Assembly (NCBI GenBank): GCA_900542035.1
Contig: UQMJ01000018.1
Coordinates: 1 to 58,080, forward strand
DNA length: 58,080 bases
From: an uncultured Clostridium sp.
GTDB taxonomy: Bacteria > Bacillota > Clostridia > Lachnospirales > Lachnospiraceae
Reading direction: 5' to 3'
Part shown: positions 7,993-16,020 of the stretch, piece after piece
Layout: each line of letters begins with the position of its first letter
Numbering within the stretch: the stretch's first letter is position 1
Position numbers and translations under genes: made by a program
The notes under the pieces: model-generated
What the model saw: only the letters and a program-made list of their open reading frames with translations
Told to the model about the DNA's origin: nothing
The model's database searches: none

Positions 7993-9498
7993 CTATTCTC
8001 CCGCATGGGAGATACCGAGGATTTCCAGCTCTTTTTCTGTTAACCCGATCCCTCTCAGCATCAGACGGTTTCCGCGCAACGCTTCAATGGAGTTGATTCC
8101 CATGCCTCCCATCAGCTCCTTGATTTCATGATTCCATGCTGTCATCAGGTTAACCAGACGCTGTTTCCCGATTTCCGGATTCAGCCGTTTTACAAGTTCG
8201 GGCTGCTGAGTCGCAATCCCCCAGCAGCATTTGCCAGTCTGGCAGGTTCGGCACAAATGGCATCCAAGAGCCAGAAGAGCGGCAGTCCCCACATAGCAGG
8301 CGTCTGCGCCCAGCGCAATGGCTTTTATGACATCTGCGGCGCTTCGGATACTTCCGCCGGCGATCAGAGATACATGATTACGGATGCCTTCATCGCGCAA
8401 ACGCTGATCCACACAGGCAAGGGCAAGCTCGATGGGAATCCCGACATTGTCTCGGATTCTGGTAGGGGCCGCTCCCGTACCGCCGCGAAAGCCGTCAATT
8501 GCAATGATGTCAGCGCCGCTTCTTGCAATACCGCTTGCAATAGCGGCAATATTATGTACTGCAGCCACCTTCACAATGACCGGTTTTTTATATTCGGTCG
8601 CTTCTTTTAATGAGAAGACAAGCTGACGTAAGTCTTCAATGGAATAAATGTCGTGATGGGGAGCCGGAGAGATTGCGTCAGAACCTTCCGGAATCATTCG
8701 GGTACGGGATACGTCCCCGACAATTTTTGTTCCAGGAAGATGGCCTCCGATACCTGGTTTGGCTCCCTGGCCCATTTTGATTTCAATGGCGGCGCCTGCG
8801 TTCAGATAGTCTTCATAGACGCCAAAGCGTCCGGAAGCAACCTGGACAATGGTATTTTCGCCATAGCAGTAAAAATCTTCGTGAAGACCGCCTTCGCCAG
8901 TGTTGTACAGGATGCCAAGCTCGGAAGCAGCCAATGCAAGGGACTTATGGGCATTGTAGCTGATGGAACCATAGCTCATGGCAGAAAACAGAACCGGCAT
9001 GGAAAGTTCCAGCTGGGGCGGCAGACGGTAATCCAGAGTGTTGTCCGCAGCGCGGCTTACGGTTTGCGGCTTTTTCCCCAGATACACCCTGGTTTCCATT
9101 GGCTCACGCAAGGGATCAATGGAAGGATTGGTTACCTGAGATGCATTAATCAGGATTTTGTCCCAATAGACAGGAAAGGGTCTGGGATTTCCCATGGAAG
9201 ACAAGAGAACGCCGCCACTGTTGGCCTGTTTGTAGATTTCTTTGATAGTATCGCTTTGCCAGTTGGCATTTTCCCGAAGAGAGCAGTCGGTTTTTACAAT
9301 TTTCAGCGCTCTGGCAGGACAGAAGGAAACACAGCGATGGCAATTTACACATTTTGACTCGTCGCATACCATTCTGCCTCGTTTTTCGTCATAGCTGTGG
9401 ACGTTATTGGCGCACTGATGTTCACATACACGACAGACTGTGCATCGGTTTTCGTTTCGGATTACTTCAAATTCCGGATAAATAAATTCGATACCCAT
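7993..9498 (-). CDS. Glutamate synthase FMN-binding subunit with N-terminal ferredoxin domain
   Basis: 501 residues. The N terminus is a 2[4Fe-4S] ferredoxin: C19-x2-C22-x2-C25-x3-C29 and C50-x2-C53-x2-C56-x3-C60. From about residue 95 it is the FMN-binding TIM barrel of the glutamate synthase central domain (SYGSISYNAHKSLA, GEGGLHEDFY, IKMGQGAKPGIGG, DGFRGGTGAAP). Close to the end, CHLCRTCQTGKC provides the Cys ligands of the usual [3Fe-4S] cluster. It should transfer ammonia to 2-oxoglutarate and reduce the product to glutamate, with electrons arriving through the ferredoxin part rather than a separate NADPH subunit; no gltD gene is present. Its stop is adjacent to the GATase gene, with a one-base overlap (ATG at 9498). 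Confidence 0.9.
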   Translation of the reverse strand: MGIEFIYPEFEVIRNENRCTVCRVCEHQCANNVHSYDEKRGRMVCDESKCVNCHRCVSFCPARALKIVKTDCSLRENANWQSDTIKEIYKQANSGGVLLSSMGNPRPFPVYWDKILINASQVTNPSIDPLREPMETRVYLGKKPQTVSRAADNTLDYRLPPQLELSMPVLFSAMSYGSISYNAHKSLALAASELGILYNTGEGGLHEDFYCYGENTIVQVASGRFGVYEDYLNAGAAIEIKMGQGAKPGIGGHLPGTKIVGDVSRTRMIPEGSDAISPAPHHDIYSIEDLRQLVFSLKEATEYKKPVIVKVAAVHNIAAIASGIARSGADIIAIDGFRGGTGAAPTRIRDNVGIPIELALACVDQRLRDEGIRNHVSLIAGGSIRSAADVIKAIALGADACYVGTAALLALGCHLCRTCQTGKCCWGIATQQPELVKRLNPEIGKQRLVNLMTAWNHEIKELMGGMGINSIEALRGNRLMLRGIGLTEKELEILGISHAGE

Positions 9499-10592
9499 TA
9501 ATATGCACCTTCCTTTACTTTTATAATGACAGGTTCACCGCCGGCAGGAGACCAGATATTTTCTGCATCCGGCTCCATGGTCCGGATGGCTGCTTCCTCG
9601 CTGGCAATAAAGACTTTATCGTGTTTTTCCCCTGCCACCATGGAACGGAGTTTCAGCCGGTCATTAAGAGCCATGAGTCCGCCTTCAAAACCGAAAACAA
9701 TAGAGAAGGGGCCAGTAACCAGCAGACTTGAGAACATGGTTCTCAGATATGTGAGCTTTTTTTGTTCTTCTAAATCAGTTTTGGAAGAGATGGTGCTCCA
9801 AAAAGGTGCGGCAATGACACTGGCCGCTTCATTCAGAGTAAGTTTTTGCACGCGAAGCAGGTAGTCCATAATGTAAGTAATTACTTCAGTATCTGTTTGG
9901 AGCGTACATTTATAGCCGAACATTTCGATAAAACGCCGGTTGGCGTCATAAGAAGAGATTTCTCCGTTGTGTACGATCGAGCAGTCCAGCAATGTAAACG
10001 GATGTGCGCCGCCCCACCAGCCAGGGGTATTGGTAGGATAACGTCCGTGGGCAGTCCATGAGTAGCCTTCATATTCGTCCAGTTTGTAAAAGAGACCTAC
10101 ATCTTCCGGAAATCCTACGGCTTTGAATGTTCCCATGTTTTTGCCGCTGGAAAAGACATAGGCGCCAGACAGTTCGGCATTAATTTTCATAACCGTTTGT
10201 GCAACAAATTCTTTTTCATCCAACTGAAAGGAGGACAGAACGGATTTGAGCGGATCGACGAAATATCGCCATATAATGGGCTCATCGGTAATGGCTGGAA
10301 GCTTACGAGTCGGGATAACCTCAGATTGAACGATTTCAAACCGTTCTTTTAAAAAAGCTTCGCATTCCTTACGGGTACTGCGGCAGTCAAAAAACATATG
10401 TAATGCATAAAACTCTTTATATTCAGGATAAATACCGTAACCGGCAAACCCGCCGCCCAGTCCATTAGAACGGTCATGCATGGGTTTCATGGAATTGGTA
10501 ATTATTTCACCGGACATTTTATTTCCGGCTTTCGAAATAACTGCTGAAATTGCGCATCCGGAAGGAATTCTTACTTGACCTTCAATTTTCAT
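9498..10592 (-). CDS. Class II glutamine amidotransferase subunit of glutamate synthase
   Basis: 364 residues. It supplies ammonia from glutamine to the FMN subunit. Class II (Ntn) amidotransferases need an N-terminal Cys; here the likely nucleophile is C13 (PSGCAISAVI), so a 12-residue leader must be removed for activity, as in several GltB and PurF enzymes. Other family marks are the NGLGGGFAGYGIYP segment, ARYPTNTPG-like HGRYPTNTPGWW and CSIVHNGEISSYDANRRF, with QTDTEVI later. It is the first gene of the minus-strand operon, followed immediately by the FMN subunit. Its leader contains an ANTAR-type hairpin and terminator. The separation of GATase, FMN and GXGXG domains into three genes is the archaeal-type arrangement. 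Confidence 0.88.
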   Translation of the reverse strand: MKIEGQVRIPSGCAISAVISKAGNKMSGEIITNSMKPMHDRSNGLGGGFAGYGIYPEYKEFYALHMFFDCRSTRKECEAFLKERFEIVQSEVIPTRKLPAITDEPIIWRYFVDPLKSVLSSFQLDEKEFVAQTVMKINAELSGAYVFSSGKNMGTFKAVGFPEDVGLFYKLDEYEGYSWTAHGRYPTNTPGWWGGAHPFTLLDCSIVHNGEISSYDANRRFIEMFGYKCTLQTDTEVITYIMDYLLRVQKLTLNEAASVIAAPFWSTISSKTDLEEQKKLTYLRTMFSSLLVTGPFSIVFGFEGGLMALNDRLKLRSMVAGEKHDKVFIASEEAAIRTMEPDAENIWSPAGGEPVIIKVKEGAY

Positions 10593-10619
10593 GTATCTTT
10601 TACCTGCCTTTCAGAATGA

Positions 10620-10688
10620 ATAAAAAGCAAAAGCGTCCATTTTTAATCCAGAAATAATTCTGTTCTAAAGATGAACGCCTTTGCTCAT
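10620..10688 (-). promoter_or_regulatory. ANTAR-type antiterminator/terminator leader of the glutamate synthase operon
   Basis: Reading the minus strand, the RNA opens with hairpin P1, ATGAGC-AAAGGC-GTTCAT (10688-10671): a 6-bp stem with a hexaloop having A1 and G4. The competing terminator pairs GCAAAGGCGTTCAT (10684-10671) with ATGGACGCTTTTGC (10640-10627), 14 pairs including two G-T, followed by TTTTTAT. P1 and the terminator share bases and cannot form together. A second small hairpin, CAGA-ATTATT-TCTG, lies between the arms but lacks G4. P1 starts about 9 bases after the -10 box. Confidence 0.8.
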
Positions 10689-10696
10689 ATTTATTA

Positions 10697-10725
10697 CTTA
10701 TACAGCGGATGCTAAAGTTTGTCAA
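10697..10725 (-). promoter_or_regulatory. Sigma-A promoter of the glutamate synthase operon
   Basis: Minus strand: TTGACA (10725-10720), 17-base spacer, TATAAG (10702-10697). The predicted RNA start is near 10690, directly at the ANTAR hairpin. Confidence 0.85.
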
Positions 10726-10740
10726 GAGACAAAAAAGGGA

Positions 10741-10769
10741 TTGACAAATAAACTTTCAGGGTGTATTAT
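10741..10769 (+). promoter_or_regulatory. Sigma-A promoter of glnN operon
   Basis: TTGACA (10741-10746), 17-base spacer, TATTAT (10764-10769). It is back-to-back with the glutamate synthase promoter, with only 15 bases between their -35 boxes. Confidence 0.88.
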
Positions 10770-10778
10770 CCCACACAT

Positions 10779-10823
10779 AAAGGCAAGGGCGTCTTTGAGA
10801 TAAGTTCTCAGAGACGCTTTTTC
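10779..10823 (+). promoter_or_regulatory. glnN leader, first ANTAR hairpin with overlapping terminator
   Basis: P1 is AAAGGC-AAGGGC-GTCTTT (10779-10796): a 6-bp stem and a hexaloop with A1 and G4, starting 10 bases after the -10 box. The terminator pairs GCGTCTTTGAG (10789-10799) with CTCAGAGACGC (10807-10817) around loop ATAAGTT and is followed by TTTTTC. The terminator uses the 3' arm of P1, so stabilising P1 would prevent termination. Confidence 0.82.
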
Positions 10824-10859
10824 TATATGTAACCGTTGGAAAAAATGTAATTGGATTCA

Positions 10860-10925
10860 AAAGGCAAGGATGTCTTTTATAGTACAGGAAACGTGCTGTG
10901 AAAGGCAGCCCTGCCTTTTTGTTTT
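10860..10925 (+). promoter_or_regulatory. glnN leader, second (tandem) ANTAR hairpin with terminator
   Basis: P1 is AAAGGC-AAGGAT-GTCTTT (10860-10877), again with A1 and G4 in a six-base loop. Downstream, AAAGGC-AGCCCT-GCCTTT (10901-10918) is a hairpin followed by TTTTGTTTTC-like T-rich sequence. The two 18-base segments can also pair with each other with two mismatches. A small hairpin (AGTAC/GTGCT) lies between. No second promoter is visible between this and the first element, so both are probably on one transcript. Confidence 0.75.
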
Positions 10926-10956
10926 CAAATTCCGGCAGAAGGAGAGGAGCGGCATT

Positions 10957-13053
10957 ATGAAAAACGTATCAGATTTTTTTGGATGTAATGTATTTGATGA
11001 CAGGGTAATGAAGGCAAAATTGTCATCAGAAGTGTACCAGTCACTGAGAAAGACCATTGACGAAGGCGCAAAGCTGGATATCAGCGTGGCCAATGCAGTT
11101 GCTGCCGCTATGAAGGACTGGGCAGTTGAAAATGGGGCGACCCACTATACGCATTGGTTTCAGCCTCTGACTGGCGTCACAGCAGAAAAGCATGACAGTT
11201 TTATTTCCCCCTCGCCGGATGGCGGTGTGATTATGGAATTTTCAGGGAAAGAATTGATTAAGGGAGAACCGGATGCATCTTCCTTTCCCTCTGGCGGTCT
11301 TCGGGCTACCTTTGAGGCAAGAGGATATACGGCATGGGATCCCACATCATACGCATTTATAAAGGGCAAGACTTTATGCATTCCTACGGCGTTCTGCTCT
11401 TACGGCGGAGAGGCGCTGGACAAGAAAACGCCGCTTCTTCGTTCTATGGAAGCTTTAAATAAACAGGCGATGCGCATCCTTCATTTGTTTGGAAATGAAG
11501 ATGCAAAATGTGTCCGTACTTCGGTAGGACCGGAGCAGGAGTATTTTCTTATTACAAAGGAAATGTACGAACAGAGAAGGGATCTCCGCTTTACCGGACG
11601 TACTCTTTTTGGCGCCAGACCTCCCAAAGGCCAGGAGATGGACGATCACTATTTTGGAGTAATTAAGCCTCGGGTTGCGGACTATATGGAAGAGCTGAAT
11701 GAAGAACTCTGGAAACTGGGGATTTTGGCAAAAACAGAACACAACGAAGTAGCTCCGGCCCAGCATGAGCTGGCGCCTATCTATACCACAACGAATATTG
11801 CAACAGACCACAATCAGCTGACCATGGAAATCATGCAGAAAGTGGCGGCAAAGCATGGACTGGTATGTCTTCTTCACGAGAAACCTTTTGCCGGAGTCAA
11901 TGGAAGCGGTAAACACAATAACTGGTCGTTAGCAACAGATAAAGGAGTAAATCTTTTGGCTCCAGGCGAAACTCCTTACGAGAACGCACAGTTCTTATTG
12001 TTCCTATGCGCAGTAATCAAGGCAGTGGATGATTATCAGGATCTGCTTCGGCTTTCTGTGGCAACGGCAGGAAACGATCACAGACTTGGCGCAAATGAAG
12101 CGCCTCCGGCAGTCGTGTCCATTTTCCTCGGAGACGAATTAAACGGGGTGCTGGAAGCAATTGAAACCGATACCCCATACGCGGGAGCAGAGAAAACGCA
12201 GATGAAGCTGGGGGTAAATGTACTTCCCAAATTCAACAGGGATACCACAGACCGAAACCGTACTTCGCCGTTTGCGTTTACGGGAAATAAATTTGAATTC
12301 CGAATGCTGGGATCCTCCAACAGCATTGCCTGCGCCAACATTATGCTAAACAGCGCAGTAGCAGAAAGCCTGAAGATTTATGCGGACAGGCTGGAAAAGG
12401 CAGAAAATTTTGAAAAAGCACTCCATGAAATGATCCGAAAGACTATCAAGGATCATAAGCACATTATTTTCAATGGAAATGGTTATGACGACACGTGGAT
12501 CCAAGAGGCGACGGAGAAGAGAGGGCTTCTCAATTACCGGACAACACCGGATTGTATGCCTCACCTTCTGGATGAAAAAAATGTGAAGATGCTGACTGCC
12601 CATAAGGTATTTTCAGAGGCAGAATTAAAATCCAGGTGTGAGATTATGCTGGACAACTACTGCAAGGCTGTGCTGATTGAAGCAAACACCATGGTTGATA
12701 TGGCGAAAACGGAAATTGCTCCGGCAGTAAGCGCATATGTACTGGAACTTGCCAATACGGCGGCGGCAAAGAAAGCGGCAGAGGTTCCGGTTTCCTGCAG
12801 CTATGAGACCGGTCTGCTGAAAAAACTGGCGATTCTGGAAGATCAGATTATGATCAAGGCGGAGGATCTGGAAGAAGCGGTAATGAAAGTTCAGGAGATT
12901 CCGGATATTACAGAAGAATCGTATCAGATTCGGGACAGCGTCTTAAGCAAAATGGGAGAGCTTCGGGTGGCCTGTGACAGTGCAGAAACCATGACGGCAA
13001 AGAAATACTGGCCATTCCCGACTTATGGGGATATTTTGTTCAGTGTAAAATAA
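10957..13053 (+). CDS. glnN: Glutamine synthetase type III
   Basis: 698 residues from the ATG at 10957, which has AAGGAGAGGAG at 10939-10949; an in-frame ATG at 10870 lies inside the leader terminator and is rejected. GSIII is the large dodecameric glutamine synthetase found in Bacteroidetes, cyanobacteria and Clostridia, and 698 is its usual length. Visible family marks are THYTHWFQPLTG, the GPEQEYFLI metal-binding segment, HNEVAPAQHELAPIYTTTN, GVNGSGKHNNWSL, and RNRTSPFAFTGNKFEFRMLGSS. It catalyses glutamate plus ammonia to glutamine. Transcription passes two tandem ANTAR leader elements. asnB follows after 24 bases. Two unrelated glutamine synthetases lie divergently within 6 kb. Confidence 0.95.
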   Translation: MKNVSDFFGCNVFDDRVMKAKLSSEVYQSLRKTIDEGAKLDISVANAVAAAMKDWAVENGATHYTHWFQPLTGVTAEKHDSFISPSPDGGVIMEFSGKELIKGEPDASSFPSGGLRATFEARGYTAWDPTSYAFIKGKTLCIPTAFCSYGGEALDKKTPLLRSMEALNKQAMRILHLFGNEDAKCVRTSVGPEQEYFLITKEMYEQRRDLRFTGRTLFGARPPKGQEMDDHYFGVIKPRVADYMEELNEELWKLGILAKTEHNEVAPAQHELAPIYTTTNIATDHNQLTMEIMQKVAAKHGLVCLLHEKPFAGVNGSGKHNNWSLATDKGVNLLAPGETPYENAQFLLFLCAVIKAVDDYQDLLRLSVATAGNDHRLGANEAPPAVVSIFLGDELNGVLEAIETDTPYAGAEKTQMKLGVNVLPKFNRDTTDRNRTSPFAFTGNKFEFRMLGSSNSIACANIMLNSAVAESLKIYADRLEKAENFEKALHEMIRKTIKDHKHIIFNGNGYDDTWIQEATEKRGLLNYRTTPDCMPHLLDEKNVKMLTAHKVFSEAELKSRCEIMLDNYCKAVLIEANTMVDMAKTEIAPAVSAYVLELANTAAAKKAAEVPVSCSYETGLLKKLAILEDQIMIKAEDLEEAVMKVQEIPDITEESYQIRDSVLSKMGELRVACDSAETMTAKKYWPFPTYGDILFSVK

Positions 13054-13077
13054 GCAGATGTTTGGAGGTGCATTCTG

Positions 13078-14658
13078 ATGTGTTCCATTATGGGTTATTG
13101 CAGCCGCAGCGCGGTTCTTAGCAGATTTATGGAAGGATTTCAAAAAACCGTATCAAGGGGGCCGGATGACACCAGGGTAGTGGAAATGGGAGATGGAATT
13201 CTGGGATTCCACAGATTGGCCATTATGGGACTGACTCCAGCCGGAATGCAGCCTTTTCAGCTTGGAAAAAGCTATGTGGTCTGCAATGGAGAGATTTACG
13301 GGTTTGAGAAGCTGAAAAAAGAGCTGTCCGAAAAATACACGTTTGAAAGCGGTTCTGATTGCGAGATTCTGCTTCCAATGTATCAGGAGTATGGTACCGG
13401 TATGTTTTCCATGCTGGATGCGGAATTTGCCTGTATCCTCTATGATGGGGAGACAGGGGAGTTTATCGCAGCAAGAGACCCTGTTGGAATCCGTCCGCTG
13501 TATTATGGATATGATGAAAATCACGATATTGTGTTTGCCAGTGAAGCGAAAAATCTGACAGGGATTGCGGATAAAATTATGCCGTTTCCGCCAGGGCATT
13601 ATTATAAAGAAGGGCAGTTTATCTGCTACTGTGATATAGCCAGAGTGGATGCGGTCTGTCCGGATGATTTGGAAACAGTCTGCAGAAACATTCATGATAA
13701 GCTGGAGGCGGGTGTGGAGAAACGGCTGATAGCAGATGCAAAAGTAGGATTTCTGCTTTCCGGAGGCCTGGATTCCTCTCTGGTGTGCGCCATTGCGGCA
13801 AAGAAAAGCAGAGAACCCATTAAGACCTTTGCCATTGGCATGAGCGAGGATGCCATTGACCTAAAATATGCAAAACAAGTGGCAGATTTCATTGGAAGCG
13901 ACCATACAGAGGTTTATATGACGCCGGAGGAAGTGATCTCCTCACTGGAAACTGTAATTCCATTATTGGGAACTTATGATATTACGACCATTCGTGCATC
14001 CATAGGAATGTATCTGGTGTGTAAGGCAATCCATGAGCAGACGGATATCCGTGTCCTTTTAACAGGGGAAATCTCGGATGAACTGTTTGGTTATAAATAT
14101 ACAGACTTTGCACCGGATGCGAAAGCCTTTCAGAAAGAATCCCAGAAACGGATCAGGGAACTGCATATGTATGATGTGCTGCGTGCAGATCGCTGTATTT
14201 CAGTAAACTCCCTGGAAGCCAGGGTTCCTTTTGGAGATCTGGATTTCGTCAAATATGTGATGGCAGTGGATCCGGAAATGAAGCGGAATACTTACGGAAA
14301 AGGAAAATATCTTCTTCGTCATGCTTTTGAACAGGGAGGATATCTTCCAGATACGATCCTCTGGAGGGAAAAAGCCGCATTTTCAGACGCAGTAGGCCAT
14401 TCCATGGTGGACTATCTGAAGGAATATGCAGAGAGTAGATATACAGATGAGGAATTTGAAAGCAGATGCAGGCGTTATACCCATGCCAGGCCATTTACAA
14501 AAGAATCGTTATTATACAGAGAGATTTTTGAAACATATTATCCAGGCCAGTCAGAGATGGTAACAGATTTCTGGATGCCCAACAGGGAGTGGGAAGGCTG
14601 CAACGTAAATGACCCTTCGGCAAGGGCGCTGTCTAACTACGGAGACAGCGGAAAATAA
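13078..14658 (+). CDS. asnB: Asparagine synthase, glutamine-hydrolysing
   Basis: 526 residues. It makes asparagine from aspartate, ATP and glutamine. The Met is removed to expose C2, the glutaminase nucleophile (MCSIMGYCS). RGPDDT and CNGEIYG mark the class II amidotransferase half; SGGLDSS at 228-234 is the PP-loop of the synthetase half, followed by FAIGMSEDAIDLKYA and VLLTGEISDELFGY. It is close in length to the E. coli-type AsnB. The ribosome site is TTGGAGGTG. It lies 24 bases behind glnN and 25 before metY with no terminator between, so it is probably on the glnN transcript and under the same ANTAR control. It is another consumer of glutamine amide nitrogen. Confidence 0.93.
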   Translation: MCSIMGYCSRSAVLSRFMEGFQKTVSRGPDDTRVVEMGDGILGFHRLAIMGLTPAGMQPFQLGKSYVVCNGEIYGFEKLKKELSEKYTFESGSDCEILLPMYQEYGTGMFSMLDAEFACILYDGETGEFIAARDPVGIRPLYYGYDENHDIVFASEAKNLTGIADKIMPFPPGHYYKEGQFICYCDIARVDAVCPDDLETVCRNIHDKLEAGVEKRLIADAKVGFLLSGGLDSSLVCAIAAKKSREPIKTFAIGMSEDAIDLKYAKQVADFIGSDHTEVYMTPEEVISSLETVIPLLGTYDITTIRASIGMYLVCKAIHEQTDIRVLLTGEISDELFGYKYTDFAPDAKAFQKESQKRIRELHMYDVLRADRCISVNSLEARVPFGDLDFVKYVMAVDPEMKRNTYGKGKYLLRHAFEQGGYLPDTILWREKAAFSDAVGHSMVDYLKEYAESRYTDEEFESRCRRYTHARPFTKESLLYREIFETYYPGQSEMVTDFWMPNREWEGCNVNDPSARALSNYGDSGK

Positions 14659-14683
14659 AAGAAAGTTCGAAAGGAATTTAATT

Positions 14684-15994
14684 ATGGCAAAATACAGATT
14701 TGAAACACTTCAGCTTCATGCAGGACAGGAGACGCCGGATCCTGCTACAGATGCACGTGCAGTCCCCATTTATGCAACGACTTCTTATGTTTTTCATGAC
14801 TGCGCCCATGCGGCGGCCCGATTTGGACTTGAAGATTCGGGGAATATTTACGGACGTCTGACAAACTCCACACAGGAGGTGCTGGAAAAGCGAGTCGCCG
14901 CCTTGGAGGGCGGCACAGCTGCTCTGGCACTGGCTTCCGGAGCAGCTGCAATTACCTATACGCTGCAGGCACTGGGACAGAGGGGAGGACATATCGTTGC
15001 ACAGAAAACAATTTATGGCGGCAGTTACAACCTGCTGGCCCATACCCTTCCAGGATTCGGAATTACGGCTTCCTTTGTCAACATTCATGATCTGGAGGAA
15101 GTGGAGGCCGCAATTCAGAAAAATACAAGGGCAATTTATATAGAAACCCTTGGAAACCCAAACAGCGACATTCCGGATATGGATGCGCTGGCATCGCTGG
15201 CCCATAGATACGGGCTGCCTCTTGTTGTAGATAATACGTTTGGAACCCCGTATTTTATCCGGCCAATTGAGCATGGAGCAGATATTGTGGTACACTCTGC
15301 TACAAAATTTCTCGGCGGCCATGGAACGACTCTTGGCGGTATTATTGTAGATTCAGGAAAATTTGACTGGGCGGCTTCGGGAAAGTATCCTGCTATCGCA
15401 GAACCCAATCCAAGCTATCATGGCGTTTCCTTTATAAAAGCAGCTGGAGCAGCGGCCTTTGTTACTTATATCAGGGCGATTCTGCTCCGTGATACCGGAG
15501 CGGCCATCTCTCCCTTTGCAGCCTTTTTACTCCTTCAGGGAACGGAAACGCTGTCGCTGAGACTGGAACGCCATGCGGAAAATACGAAGAGAGTGGTAGA
15601 ATTCTTAAACAGTCATCCGCAGGTTGAAAAAGTGAACCATCCATCTCTTCCGTCCCATCCGGATCATCCTCTTTACCAGAAGTATTTTCCGCATGGCGGC
15701 GCTTCTATCTTTACATTTGAAATAAAAGGAGGCACAGAAGAGGCATACAGGTTTATAGACAACCTGCAGATCTTCTCACTGCTTGCCAATGTGGCAGATG
15801 TAAAAAGCCTTGTGATTCATCCGGCAACTACAACTCACAGTCAACTTTCACCAGAAGAACTGGCAGATCAGGAGATTAAGCCAAATACCATACGTCTTTC
15901 TATAGGAACTGAGCATATCGAAGATATCATTGAAGATTTACAGCATGGGTTTCATGCGGCAGAAAAGTTGCAAAAAATAAGATTGACAAGATAA
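14684..15994 (+). CDS. metY: O-acetylhomoserine sulfhydrylase
   Basis: 436 residues from the ATG at 14684 with AAAGGA upstream; the frame is open further back into asnB but without a start context. This PLP enzyme makes homocysteine from O-acetylhomoserine and sulfide. The PLP Lys is K208 in HSATKFLGGHGTTLGG, and ETLGNPNSD and VVDNTFGTPY form the cofactor site. The length, about 430, and the long insertions fit the OAH-sulfhydrylase group and not the ~380-residue cystathionine synthases and lyases. The MetA in this window has the acetyl-CoA signature (E111), which matches this substrate. Why it follows asnB is not clear; co-transcription with glnN would tie sulfur assimilation to nitrogen status. 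Confidence 0.92.
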   Translation: MAKYRFETLQLHAGQETPDPATDARAVPIYATTSYVFHDCAHAAARFGLEDSGNIYGRLTNSTQEVLEKRVAALEGGTAALALASGAAAITYTLQALGQRGGHIVAQKTIYGGSYNLLAHTLPGFGITASFVNIHDLEEVEAAIQKNTRAIYIETLGNPNSDIPDMDALASLAHRYGLPLVVDNTFGTPYFIRPIEHGADIVVHSATKFLGGHGTTLGGIIVDSGKFDWAASGKYPAIAEPNPSYHGVSFIKAAGAAAFVTYIRAILLRDTGAAISPFAAFLLLQGTETLSLRLERHAENTKRVVEFLNSHPQVEKVNHPSLPSHPDHPLYQKYFPHGGASIFTFEIKGGTEEAYRFIDNLQIFSLLANVADVKSLVIHPATTTHSQLSPEELADQEIKPNTIRLSIGTEHIEDIIEDLQHGFHAAEKLQKIRLTR

Positions 15995-16011
15995 AGCTTA
16001 AGAGGTAGAAT
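15983..16011 (+). promoter_or_regulatory. Sigma-A promoter of the purC operon
   Basis: TTGACA (15983-15988), 17-base spacer, TAGAAT (16006-16011). The -35 box lies inside the last codons of metY. Confidence 0.87.
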
Positions 16012-16020
16012 AGCGTCCAT

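Noticed and set aside
10620..10925. Plain terminators with no regulatory role
   Set aside because: A simple terminator would not explain why the A1/G4 hexaloop hairpin recurs four times, starts 9-10 bases after the -10 at all three promoters, and shares an arm or can pair with the terminator.
10870..10956. In-frame upstream ATG extending GlnN by 29 residues
   Set aside because: It lies inside the second ANTAR/terminator leader and has no ribosome site; the ATG at 10957 has AAGGAGAGGAG and matches the family N terminus.
13053..13078. ANTAR leader of its own for asnB
   Set aside because: The 24-base gap holds only the ribosome site; asnB must be read from the glnN promoter.
14684..15994. Cystathionine gamma-synthase or methionine gamma-lyase instead of MetY
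   Set aside because: The length of 436 residues with family-specific insertions and the acetyl-type MetA both favour O-acetylhomoserine sulfhydrylase.
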